A stretch of DNA of 64,000 bases, from the NCBI RefSeq assembly GCF_025398035.1, contig NZ_CP104558.1, positions 4,164,001 to 4,228,000 on the forward strand, in the 5' to 3' direction. The notes below the pieces were generated by a model that searched no databases, was not told where the DNA came from, and saw only the letters and a program-made list of their open reading frames with translations. This document shows, one piece after another, positions 27,029 through 36,069 of the stretch. The DNA is from Rossellomorea vietnamensis. Lineage in GTDB: Bacteria; Bacillota; Bacilli; Bacillales; Bacillaceae_B. Position 1 is the stretch's first letter. Each line of letters opens with the position of its first letter. The position numbers and the translations under genes were made by a program.

Positions 27029-28726
27029 ATGAACCAACCATGGCTTGCTGAATACCCGGCGGAAATACCAAAGGAGCTCAACCTAGTTGAAAAACCTTTG
27101 CAGTCCTATTTGACCGAAGCCGCTTCTCTGTATGGAGATAAAGCAGCGATTCATTTCATGGGCAAAGAGATAGGATACAAGGAACTATACGAATCGGCTC
27201 TCAAATTCGCCGGCTACCTTAAGACACTTGGGATCAAAAAAGGCGATCGGGTGGCGATCATGCTTCCCAATACCCCCCAATCCGTCATCGCCTATTACGG
27301 CATCCTTTATGCAGGCGGAGTGGTGGTACAAACCAATCCATTATATATGGAAAGGGAAATCGAATATCAAATGAAAGACTCCGGAGCCAAGGTGATCCTG
27401 ACATTGGACATTCTGTATCCAAGAGTATCAAAAGTGATGAAAAACACCGACCTTGAGCACATCATTGTAACCGCTATCAAAGACTACCTTCCATTCCCTA
27501 AGAATCTCATTTACCCATTCATCCAGAAGAAACAATATGGTATCGTCGTGAAAGTGGATCATAGAGGTCAGAATCATTTATTCACGGAAATCATGAAAAC
27601 GGCTGTGGCTGAAGCGGTATCCCAGGAAGAATTCGATTTTGAAAATGATCTGGCCCTGCTTCAATACACAGGAGGTACGACAGGTTTCCCAAAAGGCGTC
27701 ATGCTGACCCATAAGAATCTGGTGGCCAATGCCTCCATGTGCGATGCCTGGCTGTATAAGTGTACAAAAGGGGAAGAAAGAATGCTCGGGATCCTGCCAT
27801 TCTTTCATGTGTATGGCATGACTGCCGTACTGATTCTCTCTGTCATGCAGGGATATAAGATGATCCTGCTTCCTAAGTTTGATGCAGAAACAACATTGAA
27901 GACGATCCAGAAACTAAAGCCTACCCTGTTCCCAGGAGCACCGACGATCTATATCGGACTCTTGAATCACCCGGATTTAAAGAAATATGACTTATCATCC
28001 ATCGATTCATGTCTCAGTGGAAGTGCACCATTACCGGTTGAGGTGCAGCAGCAATTCGAGGAAGTCACGGGTGGGAAGCTCGTCGAAGGATACGGATTGA
28101 CCGAATCATCCCCCGTCACTCATTCCAATTTCCTTTGGGATAAAGCGAGGATAAAGGGGAGCATCGGTGTTCCATGGCCGGGTACGGACAGTGCCGTGTT
28201 CTCAATGGAAACGGGAGAACCCCTGCCGCCGAATGAGATGGGTGAAATCGTCGTCAAGGGCCCACAGGTCATGAAAGGATACTGGAACCGGCCTGAGGAA
28301 ACGGAACAAACGTTAAAGGACGGATGGCTGTTGACGGGAGATATAGGCTATATGGATGAAAAGGGCTATTTTTACGTAGTGGATCGTAAGAAGGATATGA
28401 TCATTGCCGGCGGCTTTAATATCTATCCCCGGGAAATCGAAGAAGTCCTCTACGAACATCCAGCGATTCAGGAAGTTGTCGCAGCAGGGGTTCCCGATCC
28501 GTATAGAGGGGAAACCGTCAAGGCATACGTTGTCCTGAAGGAAGGAGAGTCCCTGACGGAAGAGGAACTGAATGAATATTCCCGTAAATACCTGGCTGCC
28601 TATAAAGTGCCGAGGATTTATGAATTCAGGAAGGAACTGCCTAAAACAGCTGTCGGGAAAATTCTGAGAAGGGCCCTCGTGGATGAGGAACGGCAAAAGA
28701 TAGAGGATGAGCAGAAAACAAGTTAG
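27029..28726 (+). CDS. lcfA: Long-chain fatty acid-CoA ligase LcfA
   Basis: Acyl-activating enzyme (565 residues) that makes acyl-CoA and AMP from fatty acid and ATP for beta-oxidation. The AMP-binding P-loop LQYTGGTTGFPKGVM, the motif GYGLTESSPVTH, and the C-terminal DRKKDMIIAGGFNIYPREIE and PKTAVGKILRR (catalytic Lys) are all present. AGAAGGAGGGA precedes the ATG. Head of the fad-etf region, in the same order as B. subtilis lcfA-fadR-fadB-etfB-etfA. Confidence 0.96.
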   Translation: MNQPWLAEYPAEIPKELNLVEKPLQSYLTEAASLYGDKAAIHFMGKEIGYKELYESALKFAGYLKTLGIKKGDRVAIMLPNTPQSVIAYYGILYAGGVVVQTNPLYMEREIEYQMKDSGAKVILTLDILYPRVSKVMKNTDLEHIIVTAIKDYLPFPKNLIYPFIQKKQYGIVVKVDHRGQNHLFTEIMKTAVAEAVSQEEFDFENDLALLQYTGGTTGFPKGVMLTHKNLVANASMCDAWLYKCTKGEERMLGILPFFHVYGMTAVLILSVMQGYKMILLPKFDAETTLKTIQKLKPTLFPGAPTIYIGLLNHPDLKKYDLSSIDSCLSGSAPLPVEVQQQFEEVTGGKLVEGYGLTESSPVTHSNFLWDKARIKGSIGVPWPGTDSAVFSMETGEPLPPNEMGEIVVKGPQVMKGYWNRPEETEQTLKDGWLLTGDIGYMDEKGYFYVVDRKKDMIIAGGFNIYPREIEEVLYEHPAIQEVVAAGVPDPYRGETVKAYVVLKEGESLTEEELNEYSRKYLAAYKVPRIYEFRKELPKTAVGKILRRALVDEERQKIEDEQKTS

Positions 28727-28782
28727 GCTGTCACCCACTTGAGCTTTTTCTTTTTGATTGGATGTGGGACAAGGATCCCTTC

Positions 28783-28837
28783 TTGACAATCATTGAGAAA
28801 CCTTTTATTATTGAAATATGAATGAATGGTCATTCAT
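28783..28837 (+). promoter_or_regulatory. fadR promoter with FadR operator
   Basis: TTGACA (28783-28788), 17-bp spacer, TATTAT (28806-28811). Immediately downstream ATGAATGAATGGTCATTCAT (28818-28837) is an 8-4-8 palindrome matching the known Bacillus FadR (YsiA) site. A repressor bound there would block the start of fadR-fadB-etfBA; long-chain acyl-CoA is the known inducer. Confidence 0.9.
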
Positions 28838-28862
28838 ATTTTGTTAAGGCAGGTCAAAACTT

Positions 28863-29450
28863 ATGAAACGAAATAAACCAAAATACATGCAAATTATCGA
28901 TGCTGCTGTTATTGTAATAGCAGAAAATGGGTACCATCAGGCACAGGTGTCAAAGATTGCAAAGCAGGCAGGGGTGGCTGACGGAACCATCTATCTTTAT
29001 TTTAAAAACAAAGAAGATATCCTGATTTCGTTGTTTAAAGAAAAAATGGTTCTCTTTGTCGAAAAAATTGAAGAAGTTATTGCAGGAAAACAGACAGTTT
29101 CAGAGAAATTATTAGTGATGATTGAAAATCATTGTAGGATACTGTCGGATGATCATCATCTCGCCATCGTCACACAATTGGAGATTAGGCAATCGAATAA
29201 AGATATCCGATTGAAAATCAATGATGTGTTAAAGGGCTATCTGGAATTAGTCGATAAGATCCTGATCAGCGGGATCGAATCTGGCGAGTTCTCAAGTGAT
29301 CTGAATGTTCGACTCGCCCGCCAAATGATCTTTGGTACTCTGGATGAAATGGCGACAACATGGGTGATGAACGATCAGAAATACGACTTAGTCGAACAAG
29401 TCCCTGCTATTCATAAGCTATTGCTTCATGGATGCAGAGGCAGGAACTAA
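28863..29450 (+). CDS. fadR: TetR-type fatty acid degradation regulator FadR (YsiA)
   Basis: A 195-residue TetR family repressor: N-terminal HTH (ENGYHQAQVSKIAKQAGVADGTIYLYFKNKEDIL region, residues about 18-52) and a C-terminal all-helical ligand domain binding long-chain acyl-CoA. It lies directly behind its own operator, which implies autoregulation, and ahead of fadB and the electron-transfer flavoprotein genes. Confidence 0.95.
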   Translation: MKRNKPKYMQIIDAAVIVIAENGYHQAQVSKIAKQAGVADGTIYLYFKNKEDILISLFKEKMVLFVEKIEEVIAGKQTVSEKLLVMIENHCRILSDDHHLAIVTQLEIRQSNKDIRLKINDVLKGYLELVDKILISGIESGEFSSDLNVRLARQMIFGTLDEMATTWVMNDQKYDLVEQVPAIHKLLLHGCRGRN

Positions 29451-29471
29451 ACTAGTTTAGGGGGATTAGAG

Positions 29472-30242
29472 ATGGAAAGTTTATCATGGGTCTTAGAGGG
29501 ACAGGTCGCAACCGTCCTGATTCAAAGACCTCCCGCAAATGCACTAGCAAGTGGACTCATCAAGGAAATCGACGCGGTTCTTGATGAACTTGAAACCAAT
29601 TCGGATGTCCGGGTGATCTTACTGAAAGGTGAGGGACGCTTCTTCTCGGCTGGTGCCGATATCAAGGAATTCACGACGATCGAAAGTGGTGAAGAATTCT
29701 CCAAGCTTGCGAAAAAAGGCCAGGACGTCTTTGAACGGATGGAGAACTTCCCGAAACCGATCATTGCAGCCATTCATGGTGCCGCATTAGGTGGCGGACT
29801 GGAACTCGCCATGGGCTGTCATATCCGATTGGTGAGTGAAAATGCCAAACTCGGCTTACCGGAGCTTCAACTCGGGCTGGTTCCAGGATTTGCAGGATCA
29901 CAGCGCCTTCCAAAACTGGTTGGACGGGCGAAAGCGGCAGAAATGCTGTTGACGAGTGACCCGATCAGCGGAACAGAAGCGGTTCAGTGGGGGCTTGCCA
30001 ATAAGGCATATCCGGAGGACGAGCTTTTCGATAAGGCGAAGGAAATGGCCGATAAGATTGCGAAGAAGAGCCCGGGAGCCATGAAGGCTGCCATCGAACT
30101 ACTTAGTTATACAAAAGATGACCGGTTCTATGAAGGTGTGATGAGAGAATCGGATCTGTTTGGTGAAGTATTTGTGTCCGCGGATGCCAAAGAGGGTATT
30201 TCAGCCTTCGTTGAAAAGAGAGAACCACACTTTAAAGGCTAG
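29472..30242 (+). CDS. fadB: Enoyl-CoA hydratase FadB
   Basis: Crotonase-fold enzyme (256 residues) hydrating trans-2-enoyl-CoA in beta-oxidation. Oxyanion-hole motifs FSAGADIKEF and HGAALGGGLELAMGCHIR are present, followed by LGLPELQLGLVPGFAGSQRL, with the catalytic Glu positions conserved. 21 bases after fadR, with AGGGGGATTAG before the ATG. Confidence 0.95.
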   Translation: MESLSWVLEGQVATVLIQRPPANALASGLIKEIDAVLDELETNSDVRVILLKGEGRFFSAGADIKEFTTIESGEEFSKLAKKGQDVFERMENFPKPIIAAIHGAALGGGLELAMGCHIRLVSENAKLGLPELQLGLVPGFAGSQRLPKLVGRAKAAEMLLTSDPISGTEAVQWGLANKAYPEDELFDKAKEMADKIAKKSPGAMKAAIELLSYTKDDRFYEGVMRESDLFGEVFVSADAKEGISAFVEKREPHFKG

Positions 30243-30277
30243 AATACATTCTAGTAATATAGTAAACTCTTATTGAG

Positions 30278-30304
30278 GGGCAGTGTTGCATGTCAATGCT
30301 GCCC
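30278..30304 (+). other. Intergenic hairpin between fadB and etfB
   Basis: GGGCAGTGTTG (30278-30288) pairs with CAATGCTGCCC (30294-30304) using three wobbles, loop of 5. No T run follows, so it is more likely an mRNA processing or stability element between fadB and etfBA than a terminator. Confidence 0.5.
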
Positions 30305-30375
30305 ATTCAAAGGGGTTAAATTGTCGAAATCTTTTTAAGGGAAAGAATGTTTACATTATTAGGAGGGACTTACGA

Positions 30376-31149
30376 ATGAACATCTATGTACTTTTGAAAA
30401 GAACGTTTGATACTGAGGAGAAAATTTCGATCCAAAACGGTCAAATTGCCGAAGACGGAGCTGAATTTATCATAAATCCTTACGATGAATATGCAGTCGA
30501 AGAAGCCATTCAAGTCCGTGATGCACATGGCGGCGAAGTGACAGTCGTAACGGTCGGTGGGGAAGAAAGTGAAAAGCAATTGAGAACAGCTCTGGCAATG
30601 GGTGCTGATAAAGCAGTCCTGATCAATACAGAGGATGATCTTGATCATGGAGATCAATTCACAACGGCCAAGATCCTTGCTCACTATTTAAAAGAGCAGG
30701 AAGTAGATTTGATCCTTGCAGGTAACGTAGCCATTGACGGTGGATCTGGACAAGTCGGTCCGCGTGTGGCAGAACAGCTTGATATTCCTTACGTAACGAC
30801 GATCACGAAACTGGAAATCGATGGTGAAACCGTAACGGTCACGCGTGACGTAGAAGGGGATTCAGAAGTCATCGAAACGTCTCTTCCATTATTAGTGACT
30901 GCTCAACAAGGATTGAACGAACCTCGTTATCCATCCCTTCCAGGAATCATGAAGGCAAAGAAGAAGCCTTTGTATGAAGTGGAATTGGACGATATCGATT
31001 TAGACGAAGATGATGTAGAAGCGAAGACCAAGACAATTGAAATCTACCTTCCACCGAAGAAGGAAGCCGGTAAAGTATTAGAAGGCGAATTGGACGCTCA
31101 AGTATCAGAGCTTGTTTCCCTTCTTCGCAATGAAGCGAAAGTTATATAA
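30376..31149 (+). CDS. etfB: Electron transfer flavoprotein beta subunit
   Basis: A 257-residue EtfB, partner of EtfA, passing electrons from acyl-CoA dehydrogenases to the respiratory chain. ATG 30376 (MNIYVLLKRTFDTEEKI) has AGGAGGGA upstream; upstream in-frame codons are not family-like. AMP-binding region around LAGNVAIDGGSGQVGPRVAE, and the recognition-loop area near PGIMKAKKKPL is present. Confidence 0.95.
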   Translation: MNIYVLLKRTFDTEEKISIQNGQIAEDGAEFIINPYDEYAVEEAIQVRDAHGGEVTVVTVGGEESEKQLRTALAMGADKAVLINTEDDLDHGDQFTTAKILAHYLKEQEVDLILAGNVAIDGGSGQVGPRVAEQLDIPYVTTITKLEIDGETVTVTRDVEGDSEVIETSLPLLVTAQQGLNEPRYPSLPGIMKAKKKPLYEVELDDIDLDEDDVEAKTKTIEIYLPPKKEAGKVLEGELDAQVSELVSLLRNEAKVI

Positions 31150-31192
31150 GCGAGAGTCACAGGAATAACTAACATTCAGGGGGTATTTTAAC

Positions 31193-32173
31193 ATGGCGAG
31201 AAAAGTATTAGTACTTGGAGAAGTTCGGGACGGATCATTACGTAATGTTTCCTTTGAAGCGATTGCGGCAGGTAAGACGGTATCTGAAGGCGGAGAAGTT
31301 GTCGGAGTTTTGATCGGCAAGAGTGTAAGCGCTTTAGGTAATGAAATGATCCAGTACGGTGCCGATAAAGTAGTGGTTGTGGAAGATGATAAACTGGAAC
31401 AGTATACGTCAGATGGCTATTCACAGGCCATCCTGTCAGTCATCAAAGAAGAGAAGCCTGAAGGGATCATCTTCGGTCATACGGCACTTGGAAAGGATCT
31501 GTCCCCTAAAGTGGCAAGCAAGCTCAGCACAGGATTGATTTCCGATGCGACAGATCTTGAGGAAGCAGGCGGTAACCTCGTCTTCACAAGACCGATCTAT
31601 TCAGGGAAAGCATTTGAAAAGAAAATCGTAACTGACGGTGTGATCTTTGCGACGATCCGTCCAAACAACATCGAGCCTTTGGCGAAGGATGAGTCACGTA
31701 GTGGTGAGGTTACATCCCTTTCTGTCGATATTAAAGATCTGCGTACCATCATTAAAGAAGTCGTTCGGAAAGCGAGCGAAGGGGTGGATCTTTCTGAAGC
31801 GAAAGTCATCATCGCCGGCGGACGCGGAGTGAAGAGTGAAGATGGATTCAATCCTCTTAAGGAACTTGCCGACGTGCTTGGTGGAGCCGTGGGAGCTTCC
31901 CGTGGAGCGTGTGACGCTGACTACTGCGACTACTCATTGCAAATTGGTCAAACAGGTAAAGTCGTAACGCCTGATCTGTATATTGCATGTGGTATTTCAG
32001 GAGCTATCCAGCATTTAGCGGGTATGTCCAACTCCAAGGTCATCGTTGCGATCAATAAAGATCCTGAAGCGAATATCTTTAACGTAGCGGACTACGGAAT
32101 CGTTGGAGACCTGTTCGAAGTGGTGCCGATGCTTACGGAAGAATTCAAGAAATTAAAAGTATCTTCTTCTTAA
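31193..32173 (+). CDS. etfA: Electron transfer flavoprotein alpha subunit
   Basis: A 326-residue EtfA with FAD-binding C-terminal domain ([65 protein letters not shown]). It forms the FAD-carrying heterodimer with EtfB. AGGGGGTATT precedes the ATG. Final gene of the fadR operon before a terminator. Confidence 0.96.
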   Translation: MARKVLVLGEVRDGSLRNVSFEAIAAGKTVSEGGEVVGVLIGKSVSALGNEMIQYGADKVVVVEDDKLEQYTSDGYSQAILSVIKEEKPEGIIFGHTALGKDLSPKVASKLSTGLISDATDLEEAGGNLVFTRPIYSGKAFEKKIVTDGVIFATIRPNNIEPLAKDESRSGEVTSLSVDIKDLRTIIKEVVRKASEGVDLSEAKVIIAGGRGVKSEDGFNPLKELADVLGGAVGASRGACDADYCDYSLQIGQTGKVVTPDLYIACGISGAIQHLAGMSNSKVIVAINKDPEANIFNVADYGIVGDLFEVVPMLTEEFKKLKVSSS

Positions 32174-32218
32174 ACCGTTTACAGGAACGAATAAGGGGTA
32201 TGAGAATACTATGAATAC

Positions 32219-32260
32219 AAATAAGGACGTAGCTGAATCATGGGCTGCGCCTTATTTTTT
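32219..32260 (+). terminator. Rho-independent terminator of the fadR-etfA operon
   Basis: AAATAAGG-A-CGTAGC (32219-32233) pairs with GCTGCG-CCTTATTT (32244-32257), one bulge, ending in a T run. Confidence 0.75.
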
Positions 32261-32378
32261 CTACCGTGGTATATTCCCTATTCAAACGGGAATATTACCT
32301 ACGAGCAGAAAGATAGCATCCAAAAAAAAACGGTGATATACTTACGTTACATTAAAAGATTTTAGGAGGCGCATATAT

Positions 32379-32693
32379 ATGGCTATTACACATGCTACTG
32401 ATCAATCATTCACAACTGATACAAACTCTGGACTGGTACTTGCAGATTTCTGGGCTCCTTGGTGTGGACCTTGTAAAATGATCGCACCAGTTCTTGAAGA
32501 ACTTGATAGCGAAATGGGCGACAAAGTGAAAATCGTCAAAGTCGACGTTGATGAAAACCAGGAAACAGCAGGTAAATACGGAGTGATGAGTATCCCGACT
32601 TTAGTTGTCCTTAAAGACGGCGAAGTGGTAGACAAAGTAATCGGTTTCCAACCTAAGGAAGCACTTGCTGAATTATTAAACAAACACGTATAA
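32379..32693 (+). CDS. trxA: Thioredoxin
   Basis: A 104-residue thioredoxin with the WCGPC active site (Cys29, Cys32) in [16 protein letters not shown] and the cis-Pro segment SIPTLVV. General cytosolic disulfide reductase. TTTTAGGAGG precedes the ATG; a -10-like TATACT is at 32337-32342 without a convincing -35, in line with additional control by stress regulators such as Spx, which I cannot see directly. In B. subtilis the next gene is uvrC; here 9 kb intervene. Confidence 0.97.
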   Translation: MAITHATDQSFTTDTNSGLVLADFWAPWCGPCKMIAPVLEELDSEMGDKVKIVKVDVDENQETAGKYGVMSIPTLVVLKDGEVVDKVIGFQPKEALAELLNKHV

Positions 32694-32707
32694 GAAATGT
32701 TGATGAG

Positions 32708-32739
32708 AAACCGGGGCTGAACTTCAGCTCCGGTTTTTT
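32708..32739 (+). terminator. Rho-independent terminator of trxA
   Basis: AAACCGGGGCT (32708-32718) pairs with AGCTCCGGTTT (32726-32736), one wobble, then TTT. Confidence 0.88.
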
Positions 32740-32780
32740 GTTGTGTCTAGTGTTCCCCGCCACAAATTTTCAAAAACTCG

Positions 32781-32835
32781 TTGACTATGAGAATCATTCT
32801 CGATATAATTTAAATGGAATTGAAAATCATTATCA
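32781..32835 (+). promoter_or_regulatory. Fur-controlled promoter with two Fur boxes
   Basis: TTGACT (32781-32786), 17-bp spacer, TATAAT (32804-32809). Fur box 1, TGAGAATCATTCTCG (32788-32802), fills the spacer; Fur box 2, TGAAAATCATTATCA (32821-32835), covers the transcribed start region. Both fit the 7-1-7 Fur consensus TGATAATNATTATCA with one or two mismatches. Tight repression by Fe-loaded Fur is inferred. Confidence 0.9.
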
Positions 32836-32860
32836 TTTAAACAGTCGGAGGTCTATACAT

Positions 32861-34048
32861 ATGAGAAAGAGAGATTTAACGAAGATTTTTGCAGCATTCT
32901 TATTAACAGGTTCTGTTTTAGCGGGTTGTGGAACAGATGAGAAGAGCAGTGAAGACAAAACATCTGCTTCAAATGATTCAAAACAGGTTGAAAAAGAAGA
33001 TGAAGCTGAACAAGCGGACATTGATTTCTCTGCCTCATTTGAAGAAGCGAAAGCTGAACTTTCAAAAGCCAAAGAAGACAAAGAAGTCGATTATGATAAA
33101 GTGACGTCCATTTATAAGGATGACTTACAGGAACTTGTGCAAAAACGTGACCAGGAAACAGAGGGTAAAGTGGATGAACATATTTCCACAGCTCTTGAAG
33201 CAGGTAAGGATGGTTCCCTCGATCAAGTGGTGGTAGCACAGATTTTTGATAAATTAATGCAAAAAGTTTTCTATACTTCGATGAAGCATGAATTTACGGA
33301 AGTAGCAGAAAACTGGGGAAATAAAGAAGAAGTCAATGAAGAAATAGAAGAAGCAAAAGAGTTCTATGCCATTTTAGAGCCAACTGTTCAAAAGCGAGAC
33401 CAGGCGTATGACACGAAAATGATAGATGCGATTAATGGTGGATTCAGTGAAATGGAGAAGGCGGTTGAAGAGGATAATGAGCTCGGCTTCCAATTGGGGA
33501 AACAAGTCGTGGATAAGACGCTCATGAAGACATTCTATCTTGCTGCAGGTGCCCTTCCGAACGGTTATGCCATGAAGGCGTCTGAAGAAGCGAAGGAAAA
33601 TGCCGAAGCTGCAAAAGCCGAGCAGGCAGAAGGTTGGGCATTCTATCAATCTCTTGATAGTTATCTATCAGGGAATGCTCCGGAAGAAGCAGAAATGATC
33701 AACACACAATTTGATCTGCAAACGGATGTGACATCCATCGATCCTGAAGCGGTGAATCATGCATTTGTCCGCGGTTTCTCTAAAATCGCCATACATGAAT
33801 ATGAGGAAAGTGGAGAGAACTGGGGCGAAGATAAGGCGGCAATCACAGCCTTGGAAGGTGCACTGTTCATTGATCTTATCTCATCAGATCTAAAGAGTCT
33901 TATCGGTGAAGAAGAATATCAATCTCTATCAAGCGATGCTCAAAGCTACTTAGAAGCTGTTAAGTCACAGGATAAAGAGAAAGCAGAAACGCTCAGAACG
34001 AACATTCAAAACGTATTGAATGATGTGGTGGCGAAAGCGAATCTATAG
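32861..34048 (+). CDS. Iron-regulated lipoprotein with repeated helical modules
   Basis: A 395-residue predicted lipoprotein. The signal peptide MRKRDLTKIFAAFLLTGSVL ends in lipobox LAGC, giving lipidated Cys23; an acidic, low-complexity linker runs to about residue 55. The rest is helical and looks like three related units of 85-90 residues: VQKRDQ occurs at 93-98 and 176-181; QIFDKLMQKVFY (127-138) resembles QVVDKTLMKTFY (215-226); and HEFTEVAENWGNK (143-155) resembles HEYEESGENWGED (312-324). ATG 32861 has CGGAGGTC upstream. Twin Fur boxes point to iron acquisition. It is not an EfeO/imelysin protein by any motif I can see, though HEYE (312-315) formally matches HxxE. Function unknown. Confidence 0.8.
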   Translation: MRKRDLTKIFAAFLLTGSVLAGCGTDEKSSEDKTSASNDSKQVEKEDEAEQADIDFSASFEEAKAELSKAKEDKEVDYDKVTSIYKDDLQELVQKRDQETEGKVDEHISTALEAGKDGSLDQVVVAQIFDKLMQKVFYTSMKHEFTEVAENWGNKEEVNEEIEEAKEFYAILEPTVQKRDQAYDTKMIDAINGGFSEMEKAVEEDNELGFQLGKQVVDKTLMKTFYLAAGALPNGYAMKASEEAKENAEAAKAEQAEGWAFYQSLDSYLSGNAPEEAEMINTQFDLQTDVTSIDPEAVNHAFVRGFSKIAIHEYEESGENWGEDKAAITALEGALFIDLISSDLKSLIGEEEYQSLSSDAQSYLEAVKSQDKEKAETLRTNIQNVLNDVVAKANL

Positions 34049-34054
34049 TTTATT

Positions 34055-34136
34055 GGGTTGACCCGTGCGTAAAGTCCATCCTTCAAGTGCTGCTTGGGGG
34101 ATGGTGCTTTTTTGCACATGGGGGTCAACCCTTTTT
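34055..34136 (+). terminator. Large multi-hairpin terminator after the iron-regulated lipoprotein
   Basis: GGGTTGACCC (34055-34064) pairs perfectly with GGGTCAACCC (34122-34131), then five Ts. The 57-nt interior folds further (GTGC/GCAC, CCATCC/GGATGG, CAAG/CTTG). Confidence 0.8.
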
Positions 34137-34163
34137 CACTTTCTCACTCAGGTGAGGTACAAT
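34135..34163 (+). promoter_or_regulatory. Probable promoter of the epimerase-glycosyltransferase operon
   Basis: TTCACT (34135-34140), 17-bp spacer, TACAAT (34158-34163). The spacer contains the inverted repeat CTCAC-TCAG-GTGAG (34143-34156), a possible operator. Confidence 0.5.
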
Positions 34164-34202
34164 ATAGAAATGATTAAATCGTAATGTACGAGGTGTAAGG
34201 AA

Positions 34203-35156
34203 TTGAAGATTATTGTTACAGGAGGGGCCGGGTTCATTGGATCCCATCTATCCAGGAAGCTCATTGAAGAGAATCACGAGCTGTTGATCGTAGACAGCTT
34301 TCACCCCTATTATTCACCTGAAAGAAAAAAGAGACAGTTGTCCTTTGTGAGGGAAATGGGTTCATTCCGCTTCGTCCAAAAGGATTTACTAGTAGATGAA
34401 CGGGAATTACAAGAAGTATTCCATGATTTTCAAGCTGATTGCGTCGTCCACTTGGCGGCGATTCCAGGCGTTTCCCATTCCTTGCGTGTGCCGAATGAAT
34501 ATGTTGATTATGACATCAAAGCGACGATTAACACGCTCCGGATGGCGGGGGAAAGCGGAATAAAGAAATTTGTCTTTGCTTCTTCGTCATCCGTTTATGG
34601 AAATACCGATCACAAGCCATCGAAAGAAGATGACGCGACGGGTGAGGTAGTGTCTCCATATGCCGCTGCCAAGTACAGTGCCGAATCGTTTTGTAAAGCC
34701 TATGCGTCCATTTATGGAATGGACTTGACGATCCTTCGTTTCTTTACAGTCTATGGGCCATGGGGCAGACCCGACATGGCAATCTATTCATTCATCAAAA
34801 AGCTTATGAATGGTGGGGAAATCCCGATTTATGGACTTGAGAATAAGAGGGATTATACGTACATAGATGATATCGTGGATGGTACATATAAGGCGATCAG
34901 AAGTGAAGAGTCGGGAACGTTTAATCTCGGGAATGGTTCGCCGATTTCAATGGAGGGACTGATAAGTGAACTGAGAACACATTTCCCTTCCCTCAAGCTC
35001 CACGTTACGGATAGAAGAGCAGGGGATGTGACATCTACCTATGCAGATAGTAGGAAGGCAAAAGAGACTTTCGGCTATTCTCCTTCCGTCTCCTTTGAAG
35101 AAGGAATAAAAAGAACGGTTCAATGGATGAAGAAACATGAACAAAACGGTCTATAA
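34203..35156 (+). CDS. NAD-dependent epimerase/dehydratase (UDP-sugar 4-epimerase type)
   Basis: Extended short-chain dehydrogenase, 317 residues. The NAD-binding motif TGGAGFIGSHL is near the N-terminus, with a Ser-Tyr-Lys set (FASSSSVYG; SPYAAAKYSAE, YxxxK). The RPDMAIYSFIKKLMNGGEIP pattern resembles UDP-glucuronate/UDP-glucose 4-epimerases, so it likely interconverts a nucleotide sugar. TTG 34203 is the start, with GAGGTGTAAGG upstream. The end overlaps the next gene by 20 bases, so this is the first gene of a four-gene envelope-sugar operon. Confidence 0.88.
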   Translation: MKIIVTGGAGFIGSHLSRKLIEENHELLIVDSFHPYYSPERKKRQLSFVREMGSFRFVQKDLLVDERELQEVFHDFQADCVVHLAAIPGVSHSLRVPNEYVDYDIKATINTLRMAGESGIKKFVFASSSSVYGNTDHKPSKEDDATGEVVSPYAAAKYSAESFCKAYASIYGMDLTILRFFTVYGPWGRPDMAIYSFIKKLMNGGEIPIYGLENKRDYTYIDDIVDGTYKAIRSEESGTFNLGNGSPISMEGLISELRTHFPSLKLHVTDRRAGDVTSTYADSRKAKETFGYSPSVSFEEGIKRTVQWMKKHEQNGL

Positions 35157-36069
35157 GTTCGCAAAGAATGCTGTTAGATTCGGATTATTAAGTCTGTTCT
35201 TCATTTTGGTGAGCTTCTATTTTGACAAAGAGATTATGAAGGAAGCCATCGGGCAGATGCTAAAGCATCCTTTTATCTTATTCAGTGTGTTAGGAATCTA
35301 TTTTTTATCCTTTTTACTAAAAGGGATGGCGTGGAAAATCTATCTGAATGAACATGTGAGATTATCAAGCTGTTTAATCGGTTTGTTTTACAGTTTGTTG
35401 TTTAATCATCTGTTTCCATTGAAGGCAGGAGACGGGCTGCGGGTCATGGTGATGAATCAGTGTGAAAAGCAAATCAGTGTTGCACGCTCGTTTCATTCTG
35501 TATTCGTCTTGAGAGTGATGGACATTTTATTTCTCATGATCCTGACAGGAATCGGCCTGCTATTTATTCCGCTGCCACTAAAGCTGCCAGGTTTATACTC
35601 GATTGGATTGGTCGGATGTGCCGTATTGATAGGGTTACTCCTACTCAGGTACGTCGCTTACGACTTTCTCTCAGGGCAGCTCAGACTGCTGAGAACTTCC
35701 TTATCAGGCGGCAGGGGGCTCATCGTCATCGCCCTCGTATTCTTAAGCTGGATATTGGAAGGGGCCATTCTTTACGGTGTTTCGATGATCATGCTCGAGC
35801 CCCTATCCATGGGGGAAGCGGTTTGGGTCAACAGTGTGACGATCATCGGCCAGTTATTTCAATTTGCCCCTGGAGGAATTGGTACGTATGAATCGGTCAT
35901 GAGCTATACATTGTTTTCTGCCGGTATCCCACTTGGCATTGGTCTTTCCATGGCGATCGTGAGTCATGGGTTGAAGTTTATATTCTCCTTTATAGCAGGA
36001 GGAATCGTAATCGCTGTGTGCCCCGTTTCCATTAAAAATGTGAAACGGTGGAGCAGGATGAAAGGATGA
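35137..36069 (+). CDS. Flippase-like membrane protein (LPG synthase TM / UPF0104 family)
   Basis: A 310-residue polytopic protein with about eight hydrophobic segments, of the family that includes the MprF flippase domain and archaeal AglD-type proteins. Diagnostic motifs are FNHLFPLKAGDGLRVMVMN and the C-terminal FAPGGIGTYESVMSYTLF. Such proteins are proposed to move or help use lipid-linked substrates across the membrane. It overlaps the epimerase gene and its TGA touches the ATG of the next gene. Confidence 0.85.
   Translation: MNKTVYKFAKNAVRFGLLSLFFILVSFYFDKEIMKEAIGQMLKHPFILFSVLGIYFLSFLLKGMAWKIYLNEHVRLSSCLIGLFYSLLFNHLFPLKAGDGLRVMVMNQCEKQISVARSFHSVFVLRVMDILFLMILTGIGLLFIPLPLKLPGLYSIGLVGCAVLIGLLLLRYVAYDFLSGQLRLLRTSLSGGRGLIVIALVFLSWILEGAILYGVSMIMLEPLSMGEAVWVNSVTIIGQLFQFAPGGIGTYESVMSYTLFSAGIPLGIGLSMAIVSHGLKFIFSFIAGGIVIAVCPVSIKNVKRWSRMKG

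Noticed and set aside
32211-32336. Open frame of 41 codons after etfA beginning MNTNKDVAESWAAPYFF
   Set aside because: It covers the fadR-etfA terminator hairpin, has a poorly spaced ribosome binding site and a low-complexity Lys tail; the terminator explains the sequence.
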